Positions 16,664-25,546 are shown, counted from the stretch's first letter. The stretch is 64,000 bases of DNA from an uncultured Nitrospina sp. (GCA_937891765.1 CALAGQ010000125.1:44067-108066); one strand, 5' to 3'. The notes: a model not told the origin generated them from the sequence alone. Numbers and translations: made by a program.

Positions 16664-18058
16664 TTAAATCAATTTTGATCGGATGACCAACAGTTTCTCT
16701 TCGGTCATTTCCAACATGGTGGGAAGAATTCCCCCGACGCCCAACCCAGAAGCTTTGCGGCCGCCGAATGGCATCCAATCAACCCGAAATGCGGTATGAT
16801 CGTTGATCATGACGGCGGCGGCGTTGATTCTTTTCGCGGTGTCGAGAGCGGTATCGATATTCTGGGTAAACACCGCAGCCTGAAAAGAAAAGGGCGTGAG
16901 GTTGGCTCTTTCTATCGCTTTCAAACGGTCTTTAAAAGGATAAATAACGATGACCGGTCCGAATATTTCATGGGTGGAGACCTTGGCCGTGTCAGAAGGG
17001 TTGAGGATGACCGTGGGCGCGTAACAGGTGGTGCTAATTTTTTTTCCACCGGTGAGGATTTTTCCACCTTTCTTTTTTGCTTCTTTCACCCATTGGTCGA
17101 CACGGTCCACTTCTTTTTCCTGAATCAATGGCCCGACTTCGGTTTTTTCATCAGTGGGGTCGCCAACCACAAGCTTCTCGGCCAGCTTGACCAATCCTCT
17201 GGAAAGTTTGTCGACAAGTTTTTCATGCACAAATACTTTTTGTACGGAAACGCAAACTTGCCCGGCGTGGTAAAAACCACCTTTGGCAAGTTGCGGCAGA
17301 GCATCTTTCAGGTCGGCGTCATGATCGACAATGACAGGGGCCGCGCCACCATGCTCCAGGACACAACGAGTGCCCGGGGCCAGCTTGGAGTGGAGATTCC
17401 ACCCGACCGCTCCCGATCCGATGAATGAAAAAAACGCCACACGGGGATCGGTCACCAACGTTTCAGCCAGAGAACTTTCGCAAACGATCGCCCGACACCA
17501 TTCTTCAGGCAGTCCCGCCTCATACAAACATTTAACGAGGTTCAGGCAGGAAAGAGGGGTCGCGCGCGCGGGTTTTACGATGACCGGGCATCCCACTGCC
17601 ACTGCCGGAATCACCTGATGAACAATTAAATTGAAAGGGTGATTGAAGGCGCTGATGGCAGCAACCACACCAATAGGTTCCCGGATGGTCAGAGCCATCC
17701 TGTTCATCGATGAGGCGGTCAGGTTCATGGGGATTTCATGTCCGGTCAACTGACTGATAGACTGCGCCGCTTCACGGATGCCCTGGACTGCCCGAGCAAG
17801 CTCAATACGGGAGTCGATCAATGGCTTTCCGCCTTCTTCTGCTGACTGGCGGGCAAATTCCTCAGCTTTAGCCAGAACCAAGTCGGCAGTTTTTTCCAGT
17901 ATCTCTATGCGCTGATGAGCGGGAAGGATTTTGTCCGGGTCCTTTGCCAATTGATAAGCAGTTTCCAGAGCGTTCTCTACCTGATCCGCATCATCCAGAT
18001 CAATCGTGGCAATCAAATGGCCATCATAAGGTGAGCTTACCTTTAAGCGTTTTGTCAT
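16664..18058 (-). CDS. NAD(P)-dependent aldehyde dehydrogenase family protein
   Basis: 464 residues, the standard ALDH length. The catalytic Cys is in HAGQVCVSVQ and the general-base Glu in CVLEHGGAAP. The nucleotide fold has FIGSGAVGW, and a C-terminal MPFGGRKASGLGVGG closes the oligomerisation arm. The latter two segments place it nearer to the lactaldehyde/glycolaldehyde/phosphonoacetaldehyde-type clade than to betaine aldehyde dehydrogenases, but the substrate is not identifiable. ATG 18058 is followed directly by conserved sequence, with GAGGAAAG upstream. It may be co-transcribed with the SUMF1 gene downstream. Confidence 0.88.
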   Translation of the reverse strand: MTKRLKVSSPYDGHLIATIDLDDADQVENALETAYQLAKDPDKILPAHQRIEILEKTADLVLAKAEEFARQSAEEGGKPLIDSRIELARAVQGIREAAQSISQLTGHEIPMNLTASSMNRMALTIREPIGVVAAISAFNHPFNLIVHQVIPAVAVGCPVIVKPARATPLSCLNLVKCLYEAGLPEEWCRAIVCESSLAETLVTDPRVAFFSFIGSGAVGWNLHSKLAPGTRCVLEHGGAAPVIVDHDADLKDALPQLAKGGFYHAGQVCVSVQKVFVHEKLVDKLSRGLVKLAEKLVVGDPTDEKTEVGPLIQEKEVDRVDQWVKEAKKKGGKILTGGKKISTTCYAPTVILNPSDTAKVSTHEIFGPVIVIYPFKDRLKAIERANLTPFSFQAAVFTQNIDTALDTAKRINAAAVMINDHTAFRVDWMPFGGRKASGLGVGGILPTMLEMTEEKLLVIRSKLI

Positions 18059-18207
18059 GGAACTTTCCTCTTATAGGATGCAGGTTCTTGCGTTCATTTC
18101 GTCGATCAATACTTATTCATTGGGTCAGAATATATAAGGGTTGCAGGATAGAATTTACTTTATAAAGCTAGAGAGTTCAATGTCTATTGGTGGAGGGGTT
18201 TCGTTAC

Positions 18208-18242
18208 AAAGAAAAAGGGCGGGAGCCTAAGCCCTCGCCCTT
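18208..18242 (-). terminator. Terminator of nirK
   Basis: On the minus strand a stem AAGGGCG / CGCCCTT encloses a G+C-rich interior and is followed by TTTTTCTTTG. It lies about 120 bases after the nirK stop. Confidence 0.65.
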
Positions 18243-18337
18243 CTGGTTGTGCTATTTTTCCTGCTGGCTGCTCGCCGCAGGGGCAGATAGTACCAACTCG
18301 TTGAGCCGCCTATAATTTTGCCAGTCAACTATAGTTA

Positions 18338-18363
18338 TTGCCAGTTGGCCCCACGCCGAGTGG
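18338..18363. repeat. REP-like hairpin repeat
   Basis: Copy of the long form: TTGCCAGTTGGC with its own GCCA/TGGC dyad, then CCAC-GCCGA-GTGG (18351-18363). It ends one base before the nirK stop codon. Confidence 0.65.
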
Positions 18364-18364
18364 C

Positions 18365-19342
18365 TTATTTGCCTTGGCGGATGACTTTCGGGTCTTCTTT
18401 ACCCTCAACCACCAAATGCCCGATGGCGCCTTTGGCGACCCGGTAGATGCTGTGATCAACCAGAGCATAGGTTCCCGGTACATCCACTTTGAATTCGACA
18501 ATCGTCGCGCCGGCAGAAGGTACCAGAGTGGTTTGAATGCTCTTACCCATGGCACCGCCAATTCCGCCTTCGTTATAAACCTTGTCGAAGATTTCTCCAA
18601 TGATGTGGAAGGAAGAAATGCCGTTAGGTCCGATGTTGCCGAAATAGATTCTTACGGTTTCGCCGACTTTGGCTTTCAAAGCATTTTTGCCGAGTAATCC
18701 ACCTTCTTTGCCGTTGAAGACAACATGGGTGGGGTGCTCGTCGAGCCCCTTTTGGATATCAAAGGGAGCAACGCCTTTTTCAGGCTCGCCGGTGAAGAAC
18801 TCACTTTCCATAACATAATATTCCCGGTCAACCGCGGGTAGTCCACCTTCAGGCTCAACCAGAACGAGGCCATACATGCCGTTGGAGATATGATCGACAA
18901 TGGCACCCGCCGCGCAATGGTAGATAAAAAGTCCAGCCGCCTTAGCTTTGAAAGTGAAAACTTTTTCCTGGCCAGGGTCTATTGTGCTGAAAGCCGCACC
19001 ACCGCCGGGACCGTTGACGGCGTGGATGTCGATGTTGTGAGGCTGGGTATTGCTCTTGGCGTTGGATAAATGGAACTCAATGCTGTCGCCCACACGAACC
19101 CGAGCCATCGGGCCGGGAACCGTTCCAGCATAACTCCAGAAATTATATTTCACTCCATCAGCCAGATCACCAACATATTCTTTGGCTTCGAGATTGATGA
19201 CAACCGTGTCCGCTCCGCGCTTGACAGCAGGGGGGACGTTGGGGGCGGTGGTCAGTTTTGCTGTGACACCGGCGAAAGCCGCTGTGGCACCCAAACCGGC
19301 AACCATAGCAAACGCAATTAAAGTAGCTGTTACTTTTTTCAT
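18365..19342 (-). CDS. nirK: Copper-containing nitrite reductase (NO-forming)
   Basis: 325-residue periplasmic protein with a signal peptide (MKKVTATLIAFAMVAG, cleavage near AAFAG) and two cupredoxin domains. It reduces nitrite to nitric oxide. All copper ligands are present. The type-1 centre is His102, Cys143, His151 and Met156. The type-2 centre is His107, His142 and His297. The catalytic Asp105 and His246 (SSFHIIGE) are also there. It is short and lacks the C-terminal cytochrome c or extra cupredoxin seen in some NirK, resembling the forms found in nitrifiers. GGAGG stands 7 bases before the ATG. An Rrf2-type regulator gene is divergent, with a dyad between them. Confidence 0.95.
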   Translation of the reverse strand: MKKVTATLIAFAMVAGLGATAAFAGVTAKLTTAPNVPPAVKRGADTVVINLEAKEYVGDLADGVKYNFWSYAGTVPGPMARVRVGDSIEFHLSNAKSNTQPHNIDIHAVNGPGGGAAFSTIDPGQEKVFTFKAKAAGLFIYHCAAGAIVDHISNGMYGLVLVEPEGGLPAVDREYYVMESEFFTGEPEKGVAPFDIQKGLDEHPTHVVFNGKEGGLLGKNALKAKVGETVRIYFGNIGPNGISSFHIIGEIFDKVYNEGGIGGAMGKSIQTTLVPSAGATIVEFKVDVPGTYALVDHSIYRVAKGAIGHLVVEGKEDPKVIRQGK

Positions 19343-19490
19343 TATAAATCCTCCTAAAGATTGAAAAAGTTTAAACGGTTATTAAATGGTTGAGAATATA
19401 ACTCTGCGTTTCCTAGCTTTTTCTATGACTTGTCAGGTGTTCCTAATTAGCAGGAACGAAACTGCCTGTTCAAAGGCTTATTATAAGATA

Positions 19491-19510
19491 AAAAGATATA
19501 TTTATCTTTT
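19491..19510. promoter_or_regulatory. Palindromic candidate operator between nirK and the Rrf2 gene
   Basis: A perfect 8-bp inverted repeat AAAAGATA-TATT-TATCTTTT is centred at 19500/19501, about 150 bases before nirK and 66 before the regulator. Its A/T-rich AGAT...ATCT character resembles NsrR-like Rrf2 operators; binding is inferred. Confidence 0.5.
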
Positions 19511-19576
19511 GTATAAAACCAATTTATGATATGTTAAAATAGATGTCAAGATGAAATTATCCATTTAAGGGGCATT

Positions 19577-20008
19577 ATGATTTCCCAGACTTCAGAATAT
19601 GCTTTACGGGCAGTGGTTTGCCTGGCGCAGAATCCAGATAAGCCTCACACCACCGCCGAGATTGCCAAGTGGACCAAGGTTCCCGAACATTATCTGTCAA
19701 AAGTTTTGCTGGCTCTGGCCAAGCACGAGGTGGTTATTTCAAAGAAAGGTTTGCACGGCGGTTATGTGCTGGCGCACGATCCGGAAGACCTGCCATTGCT
19801 GAACGTCATCAATGCGGTGGACCCGATTAAACATATAAAGAGTTGCCCCTTGAAACTGAAAACCCATGGCACTCATCTTTGCCGACTGCACCAACGGCTC
19901 AACGAGTCGATCGACATGATGGAAGACCTGTTCCGTACCTCGACCGTCGCGCTGATCTTGAACGAACCCACCCAAAGCATCCCCCTCTGCGAATCCACCA
20001 CCCGGTGA
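19577..20008 (+). CDS. Rrf2 family transcriptional regulator (NsrR-like)
   Basis: 143 residues. The N-terminal winged helix is canonical Rrf2 (ISQTSEYALRAVVCLAQ, then VPEHYLSKVLLALAKHEVV and the wing KGLHGGYVLA). The sensor region has CPLKLKTHGTHLCRLHQRL, giving only two cysteines (spacing C-x11-C) where IscR/NsrR proteins have three; His residues in between or the late Cys137 could complete a cluster. Rrf2 proteins of this type sense NO, iron-sulfur status or redox. The divergent position beside nirK and the dyad between them suggest control of nirK by NO or nitrite. The start ATG follows AAGGGGC. Confidence 0.88.
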   Translation: MISQTSEYALRAVVCLAQNPDKPHTTAEIAKWTKVPEHYLSKVLLALAKHEVVISKKGLHGGYVLAHDPEDLPLLNVINAVDPIKHIKSCPLKLKTHGTHLCRLHQRLNESIDMMEDLFRTSTVALILNEPTQSIPLCESTTR

Positions 20009-20135
20009 ACCACCAGTGGTGGGTGGCAGATTTTTGGTTTTTCGATTATAATTCGTGTGAATGATAATTTCAGGCTTGCCTGAACTTTCACGGCAGACCG
20101 TAAACCTAAGACGCTATTTACTGGGGAGATTAAAA

Positions 20136-20288
20136 ATGTCTGACACTAAAGATGTAGTGGATGAGGATGAGGCGGTGCAGGAAAATATTTATCAGGTTTC
20201 GGCTCTCGTTGCTTTGCTGGAACAAAAGGGCATCATAACGCGTCAGGAATTTTCGGATGAGGTTGAAGGTCTAAAAAACCGGGGCTAG
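20136..20288 (+). CDS. Small acidic hypothetical protein, 50 aa
   Basis: A 50-residue frame with a strong ribosome site (GGGGAG, 7 bases before the ATG). The sequence is acidic, with a predicted helix VSALVALLEQKGIITRQEF that looks like a short helix-turn-helix-type or subunit-docking hairpin. No family is recognised. I support it as a gene because of the ribosome site, the soluble amphipathic composition and its position in the gap between the Rrf2 regulator and the CBS gene. It could be co-transcribed with the regulator, 127 bases upstream. Confidence 0.6.
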   Translation: MSDTKDVVDEDEAVQENIYQVSALVALLEQKGIITRQEFSDEVEGLKNRG

Positions 20289-20365
20289 CTCCTACGCGGA
20301 GGGTGAATGAAAAGTATTGGGAGGCCGGCAGCCAGATCAAAGCCATTGCTAATTACTACCGGGCG

Positions 20366-20382
20366 TTGCCGGCGCCGAGTGG
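20366..20382. repeat. Degenerate REP-like repeat
   Basis: Partial copy (GCCGGCGCCGAGTGG) abutting the stop of the CBS gene. The left stem arm has lost pairing. Confidence 0.35.
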
Positions 20383-20808
20383 TCAGGCCTCGCTGAATTT
20401 GTGGACGTAAAATTTTGCCACATCTTTTATTGACAGGACGCCGGCGACACACTCATCTTCTTTGACAACCAGATGGCGGATATTGTTGGTCTGCATTTTG
20501 AGAAACGCCGCAATCATGGTGGATTCGGAATTAATATAAACCAATTTACTGGTCATCACTTTAAAGACGGGGATCTCATCCGGATACTCATTTTTGGCCA
20601 CCACTTTGTTTAATAAATCCGCTTCGGTGAAAATCCCGACAAAATGAGATCCCTCGGTAACCAGAATAGAACCCACCTGATGTTTTTGCATTCTTTTGCA
20701 GGCCTCGAACACGGATACTTTGGCGCTGATATGAATGGCAGGCGGATTGATGAAATCTTTGACCTTGTCTTTGACTTCGTTGTTGGTCTTTTCGTTGGTT
20801 TTGTTCAT
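20383..20808 (-). CDS. CBS-domain pair protein
   Basis: 141 residues made of two CBS domains (~22-75 and ~85-138), each with the usual GSILVTEGSHFVGIFTEADLL and RHLVVKEDECVAGVLSIKDV pattern. CBS pairs bind adenine nucleotides or SAM and report energy or methyl status; free-standing pairs usually regulate partners in trans. No effector domain is fused. A strong GGGGAGG ribosome site lies ahead of the ATG. It is monocistronic in the minus direction, pointing toward the regulator gene. Confidence 0.88.
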   Translation of the reverse strand: MNKTNEKTNNEVKDKVKDFINPPAIHISAKVSVFEACKRMQKHQVGSILVTEGSHFVGIFTEADLLNKVVAKNEYPDEIPVFKVMTSKLVYINSESTMIAAFLKMQTNNIRHLVVKEDECVAGVLSIKDVAKFYVHKFSEA

Positions 20809-20988
20809 GATGTGTCCTCCCCGAAACCTGACTCACCCCTTCATATTATGAGATACTTTTTAGTTTTCGGTTATTCCATAAAAGGATGAGAAAGTGGGAC
20901 CCGGAAAATAGCAGAGTGGCGCCTATAAAATGCAAGGTTGTAGGGATTGAGCGGCTGCGGGGTGTCTATGAAGCCGTTGATACCCCGC

Positions 20989-22077
20989 TCAGGTTTTTTT
21001 GCTCATTTCAGCAAGCTTAAGAAAAGGGTAAATCGTTTGCCCAATCAATCCTTTTTCCAATGTCCCTCCGTAAAAACCAAACGACTCCGGATCTTTTTTA
21101 TCCATGGGCAAATAGAATGTGCCGAACATCAGGTCGAAAAGTGAGAAGAACGTGGAATAGTTTTTATTAAAAGCAGTCTCGCTATCGGAATGGTGCCAGC
21201 GGTGAAACAATGGACTGGCGAACACGAAGTTTAAAAAACCATAGGAAAGACGTATATTAGAATGAATAAACAGTCCATACTTGCGGCGCAATGACATGGC
21301 TGTCGCACTCACATAGGGATCCGCAAATAGAGCCGTTAAGATAATGAGATTCAGAAAAGCGGTGATGTAATGATTGACAGGGTGAAAACGTTCCGTTGAC
21401 AGCCAATCCACTTGTTTTGAACTGTGATGGATGGTATGGAAAGGCCAAAGAAATTTACTATGCATAAAACGGTGTCTCCAATACCCTGCAAAATCCACGA
21501 CCACAATCGCTAAAAATATTTGCATTAACAAGCTTTGTCCCTGGATCAGGTTACGGGCACTCAGAAACCATCCTGTAAAACCCTGGGCGATCTTTCCACC
21601 AGGAACACTGCTGGTAACAAAAATGGATATCTGTTTAGGGTCACCTATGGAGGAAGTTTCTTCCTTTTCCAAAGCCACAGGTTTAACCACCATGGTTTGA
21701 ACAAGACTGTTCTCGCCATCAGATTTCTTGATAATAAAAAAATCGAAACCGGCATAATCTCGGCCAGGTTGATAATGTATCGAACCGTTCTTCAGGACTG
21801 TGACTTTCCCGTGGGTGGCTTTTTGCAAAATAGTGGTCGTAATCGGTTGAGTTGTTTGACCTGGAGCCATTCCCACAGCCCCATAAAAATAAAGGCCGAC
21901 AAATGAAACGCCAAATATCTGGACGGGAATATACAGGAGAGGGAGTAGGAAGGAATAGGCCAGATCGAGCTTGGAATCTTTGCGCACTAACTTTTTATTT
22001 TTTTGAGCTGGGAAAGCATATTCCAACAAGAAAAAAAAGATGGCAAATCCTAAGAGCGATTGAATTGTCTCAAACAT
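20989..22077 (-). CDS. Fatty acid hydroxylase / sterol desaturase superfamily protein with extra luminal insert
   Basis: 362 residues. The diiron membrane hydroxylase signature is complete: HRFMH, HTIHHSS and HRWHH, plus NHY ahead of a membrane pair. Helices at ~5-22, ~40-70 and ~190-260 anchor it. The enzyme would hydroxylate or desaturate a lipid chain. Residues ~75-155 form an unusual insert before the catalytic domain, with a cadherin-like or Ig-like short repeat (GSIHYQPGRDYAGFDFFIIK) of the kind found in surface proteins; this is atypical of the family. The gene is isolated between the CBS gene and tRNA-Pro. Confidence 0.85.
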   Translation of the reverse strand: MFETIQSLLGFAIFFFLLEYAFPAQKNKKLVRKDSKLDLAYSFLLPLLYIPVQIFGVSFVGLYFYGAVGMAPGQTTQPITTTILQKATHGKVTVLKNGSIHYQPGRDYAGFDFFIIKKSDGENSLVQTMVVKPVALEKEETSSIGDPKQISIFVTSSVPGGKIAQGFTGWFLSARNLIQGQSLLMQIFLAIVVVDFAGYWRHRFMHSKFLWPFHTIHHSSKQVDWLSTERFHPVNHYITAFLNLIILTALFADPYVSATAMSLRRKYGLFIHSNIRLSYGFLNFVFASPLFHRWHHSDSETAFNKNYSTFFSLFDLMFGTFYLPMDKKDPESFGFYGGTLEKGLIGQTIYPFLKLAEMSKKT

Positions 22078-22206
22078 TCCTGAGAAACCTTTTTAAATTT
22101 GTATGTGGGCAGACCCCTGTAGGGTTGTATCACTTTTTAAGTCAGAATTGCCATTTTCGGCTTTATGGTCCCAGGCGAGCTCCGCTGATTGAAGAGCATG
22201 CCTAAC

Positions 22207-22243
22207 AAAAAAAGGACCTAACGGATAACCGTTAAGTCCTTTT
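22207..22243 (-). terminator. Terminator after tRNA-Pro
   Basis: On the minus strand a 13-bp stem (AAGGACTTAACGG / CCGTTAGGTCCTT, one G-U pair) with loop TTAT is followed by seven bases of U-tract. Confidence 0.8.
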
Positions 22244-22246
22244 AAA

Positions 22247-22324
<78 letters not shown>

Positions 22325-22369
22325 AATAATTCTTTTAATTTTCAAGCATTCCCTATATGCGCTCCATCC

Positions 22370-23068
22370 TTAGTGGGAGGAGTGGGCGGAATGCATGGCA
22401 TGTGCTTTTTTCCGTTGTTCGTCCGTCAATAGACTGAGCAAAGCGATTTTAGCATTTGCCATCGCCATGATCTTGTCAGTTTTGGTTCTGGCAATTTTCC
22501 CCGCCGCCAATCGGATGGCATTTGCATCCAACTTCTCAGCGTGAACCTGCTTGTCGAACTCCATGTGTGCGATTTCGTGCTCGGCCCTGTTGCGAATGCT
22601 ACTCTTCTGGTATTCAAACCGCAGTCGCTTAATTTCTGTGATCTGGTCTTCGGTCAGGCCCAGTTTATCTTTAAACTGTAACAGATGGGTGAACGGGCAT
22701 TTGCTACTGTGGCCGCTATGGCTCGATCCCTTGCTATAACCGTGACTGGACTTGGCATGGTGCTCATTGCCTTCTGATTTTTTATGACTGTAGCCTTGTT
22801 TTCCACTATGGGGGTAAGATTTTTGGGAGCCACTGCCTTCGGGTTTATGATGCTCTCCGCTTCCAGAAATGTGATGATCCTTGCTTCCGGAAAGGTGATG
22901 AGGCATGGTTTTGGTTTTACTGCCTTCGCCTTTTGGTTCTCCGTGACTGTAACTGCCGGCACTGCCGGTGCCGATGGAGTCCATTGCGGTTGCCGCCAGA
23001 GTGCCCTGAGTGAAGAGCAGGGTTGCTGCTGCAGTCAGAATGGTCAGATGTATTTTCAAATTAAACAT
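22370..23068 (-). CDS. Spy/CpxP-like periplasmic protein with His/Ser/Gly-rich region
   Basis: 232 residues. Signal peptide (hydrophobic IHLTILTAAATLLFT, cleavage near TLAATA), then a ~100-residue low-complexity region rich in His, Ser, Gly and Lys (repeated HHxSGS and YSKGSSHSGHSS-like units). The C-terminal domain is helical, with LTEDQ and LTDEQ motifs that match the LTxxQ signature of Spy/CpxP chaperones and heavy-metal-resistance sensors. The His-rich segment suggests metal binding (Cu, Zn or Ni), an inference. ATG 23068 has GGAG 6 bases upstream, better than the ATG at 23074. It lies between two tRNA genes. Confidence 0.78.
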   Translation of the reverse strand: MFNLKIHLTILTAAATLLFTQGTLAATAMDSIGTGSAGSYSHGEPKGEGSKTKTMPHHLSGSKDHHISGSGEHHKPEGSGSQKSYPHSGKQGYSHKKSEGNEHHAKSSHGYSKGSSHSGHSSKCPFTHLLQFKDKLGLTEDQITEIKRLRFEYQKSSIRNRAEHEIAHMEFDKQVHAEKLDANAIRLAAGKIARTKTDKIMAMANAKIALLSLLTDEQRKKAHAMHSAHSSH

Positions 23069-23105
23069 AATCATCTCCTTGCTTCATTGGCCCTACGCTA
23101 GGAAA

Positions 23106-23179
<74 letters not shown>

Positions 23180-23843
23180 ATATTTGAAATAGTTGGGGTG
23201 ATTGACGGGGTTTGAGTCCGCCACCACTGGAGCCTAACACAATGTCTTTCAAGGCTCTATGCAATGGAAATCGTGTGGATATTTCCTTTGTGTTTTGCTA
23301 AAGGAAGACATTCTATATGTAATTGCAAAAGAAGGGAACAAGAAAGTTTTAAATAATTTTTGGGTTCTCAATTGTTTCAGATTCCCCGGCAGGTTGTGTA
23401 TTTGGCCTTTCAGGGTTTCTGTAATGAGCGAATCATAATTGATTATTGGAAAGCCCCCACCCACCAAAATCCAGCCGCAGTAAAACAATTTTTTGGAAAA
23501 TACCCCGTTAACGAATTCATGGTTCTGCTATGTGCTGCTGCCTTAAAGACGCTGGTTCAATCGAAAACAAAGCCCGGACATTGATGAAATGGGTGATGAA
23601 TGCTGAGCCATCACGACCGACATATCGGAAAAGTAAAAAAGTTTGACAATTATATAAAACTAGAGCAAAAGAAGATGTAAATTAAAAAAGATTCAAATTT
23701 TACAAAAAACCCTTTATTTATCAATAGCTATAGATTTTAAGTTGCAAGGTCTAAGCTAGCAGTAATAGGGCCTTAGTTCAAATAGTTGAATAAAGGAAAT
23801 TAGTATTCCTTTTATTTTAATCATCTTCTATTTAGGAACGGTC
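23180..23843. other. A+T-rich gene-free stretch
   Basis: About 660 bases with no convincing gene. Short open frames on both strands lack ribosome sites and family resemblance. The right half (23640-23820) is strongly A+T-rich. Together with the broken genes that follow, it looks like eroded accessory sequence. Confidence 0.5.
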
Positions 23844-23954
23844 ATGAAAAGGTCAAAAAAAATTACGCTGGGGGTTTTAGTTCTAGCCCTTTGGTTTTTG
23901 CCGACTTTGGCGGGGGCGGTCCAGAATTTGGCAAAAGGCATTAAATTTCTATAA
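23844..23954 (+). pseudogene. Orphan signal-peptide fragment
   Basis: ATG with AGGAACGG upstream, a basic start and a clear signal sequence (KKITLGVLVLALWFLPTLAGA), then a stop after 36 residues. The following nitroreductase piece is in another frame. It is either a truncated exported gene or a decayed 5' end. Confidence 0.4.
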
Positions 23955-24001
23955 GGATTCATCAGGGCGTTGCTCAGGGAATTCAGGATAAAGTTCTTCC
24001 C

Positions 24002-24304
24002 ATGATAAAAAACTTCTATGACGGCAAAGACCAACTGCAAAGGGATGAAGCCATCCGCAGTGCTTCGCTGGCCTCCATGACACTAATGCTGGCAGCACAC
24101 AATAGAGGTTGGGCCACCGTGCCAATGATCGGGTTTGATCCGAACGCGGTTTCTAAACTGCTAAACCTCCAGCCCAATTATATTCCCGTCATGCTGATGG
24201 CCGTGGGGTTTAGGAAAGAGGCGCCCCGGCCCAGGGATTATCGTCGGCCCATTGAGGAAGTGGTCAAAATAAATACTTTGGATGGATCCGGTCTGAAGGG
24301 ATAG
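24002..24304 (+). pseudogene. C-terminal half of a nitroreductase-family protein
   Basis: The 100 residues from ATG 24002 match the C-terminal half of FMN-dependent nitroreductases: FYDGKDQ, the ASLASMTLMLAAHNRGWATVPM helix and the VMLMAVGFRKEAPRPRDYRRP tail. The N-terminal half, with the FMN-binding RRS/RxSxR segment, is missing. The frame stays open upstream only to a stop near 23944, giving ~18 unrelated residues. Without the N-terminal flavin and dimer contacts it is unlikely to be active. It is adjacent to the signal-peptide fragment, so the locus probably suffered deletion. Confidence 0.72.
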
Positions 24305-24363
24305 AGCGGTTTAAGATTTTTTTTGATATACTGTTCTTTCCTAACATCCAAGAAAGGCGCGCA

Positions 24364-25380
24364 ATGATCATCGTCATGGCTCCGGATGCGACTCCGGAAC
24401 AGATAGCGAAGGTAGAAGAGACCATTCAGGAACTTGGTTACACTGCGCATGAAATTGCCGGGGTGGAACGTAAAGTGATAGGCGCCGTGGGTGATGAGCG
24501 CGGCAAAGATCGCCTGCAATCTATAGAAACCATGGGCGGGGTCGAAAGTGTATTCCCCATCCTCAAACCCTACAAGCTTGCCAGCCGGGAAGTGAAGTCC
24601 ACCCCATCTGTGATTCAGGTCGGCGGGGTTGATATCGGCGGACCTGCTATCGCTATCATCGCAGGACCATGCTCGGTGGAAAGCAAAGAACAGATATGCA
24701 CCACCGCGACGCTGGTTAAAAATGCCGGGGCCAACTTTCTTCGAGGCGGCGCTTACAAACCTCGAACGTCTCCTTATAGCTTTCAGGGGATGGAAGAGGA
24801 CGGACTCAAACTGCTGGCCGCCGCTAAAGAGGTCTCGGGCCTGCCCATTGTCACCGAAGTTATGAATCCACGCGAAATTGATCTGGTCGCGAAATATGCC
24901 GACGTCATTCAAGTCGGAGCCCGAAACATGCAGAATTTTTCATTATTAAAAGAACTGGGAAAGATCGACAAACCCATTTTGTTGAAACGCGGCATGATGA
25001 ACACCATTCAGGAGTTTCTCATGTCCGCTGAATATGTTCTTTCCGAAGGCAACAACAGGGTGATTCTTTGCGAACGAGGCATCCGCACTTTCGAAACCGC
25101 GACCCGAAACACTCTTGATATAAGCTGCATACCGGTCTTGAAAAAGGAAACCCACCTGCCCATCATTGTTGACCCAAGCCATGCGACCGGTCACTGGGAC
25201 ATGGTTGAGTCCATGTCGCGCGCGTCCATCGCCGCCGGTGCCGATGGACTGATTATTGAGGTTCATCCTGATCCCGTTAATGCCTTTTCAGATGGACCGC
25301 AGTCCCTCAAACCTGCGAAGTTTGCCAAACTCATGGAAAACCTGCGCCCCTTCGCCGAATTAATGGGCCGCACCCTCTGA
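24364..25380 (+). CDS. aroF: 3-Deoxy-7-phosphoheptulonate (DAHP) synthase, class I-beta with N-terminal regulatory domain
   Basis: 338 residues. The N-terminal ~70 residues form the ferredoxin-like (ACT-type) regulatory domain common in Thermotoga- and Bacillus-type enzymes. The TIM barrel follows, with [50 protein letters not shown], and metal ligands in CERGIRTFE and DPSHATG. It catalyses PEP + erythrose 4-phosphate to DAHP, the first step of aromatic biosynthesis. The N-terminal domain implies feedback inhibition by aromatic amino acids. AGAAAGG lies 6 bases before the ATG. It is monocistronic, followed by a repeat-rich spacer. Confidence 0.94.
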   Translation: MIIVMAPDATPEQIAKVEETIQELGYTAHEIAGVERKVIGAVGDERGKDRLQSIETMGGVESVFPILKPYKLASREVKSTPSVIQVGGVDIGGPAIAIIAGPCSVESKEQICTTATLVKNAGANFLRGGAYKPRTSPYSFQGMEEDGLKLLAAAKEVSGLPIVTEVMNPREIDLVAKYADVIQVGARNMQNFSLLKELGKIDKPILLKRGMMNTIQEFLMSAEYVLSEGNNRVILCERGIRTFETATRNTLDISCIPVLKKETHLPIIVDPSHATGHWDMVESMSRASIAAGADGLIIEVHPDPVNAFSDGPQSLKPAKFAKLMENLRPFAELMGRTL

Positions 25381-25439
25381 CGAGGAGGCAATGGGGCGGT
25401 AACGCTAACGCGACCGCCAAAAGCATAAGGCCCGTTAAC

Positions 25440-25546
25440 CTGGATATTGCAACTTGAGCTGAGACAACTCTTTGCCAGCCAAAAAAAGCCATTGCCAGTT
25501 GCCCCACGCCGAGTGGATTGCTAGCTGGCCCCGCGCCTAGCGGTGG
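25440..25546. repeat. REP-like repeat, two hairpins plus companion block
   Basis: Two copies in tandem: CCAC-GCCGA-GTGG at 25504-25516 and CCGC-GCCTA-GCGG at 25531-25543. The second shows a compensatory A-T to G-C stem change. Just upstream (about 25452-25494) is the reverse complement of the companion block that reads CAATGGCT ... TGTCTCGGCT at 44729 and 47991. Confidence 0.65.

Larger units (their letters stand above)
18059..18364. other. nirK / aldehyde dehydrogenase spacer
   Basis: This 306-base spacer holds no gene. It contains the presumed nirK terminator (18208-18242), an imperfect G+C-rich stretch, and one of the cleanest copies of the dispersed hairpin repeat directly at the nirK stop codon (18338-18363). 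The aldehyde dehydrogenase promoter must lie at the left end. Confidence 0.6.

Noticed and set aside
23249..23584. Open frames of 74-79 residues on both strands in the A+T-rich gap
   Set aside because: No ribosome site, no recognisable domain and no conserved composition; left as gene-free sequence.
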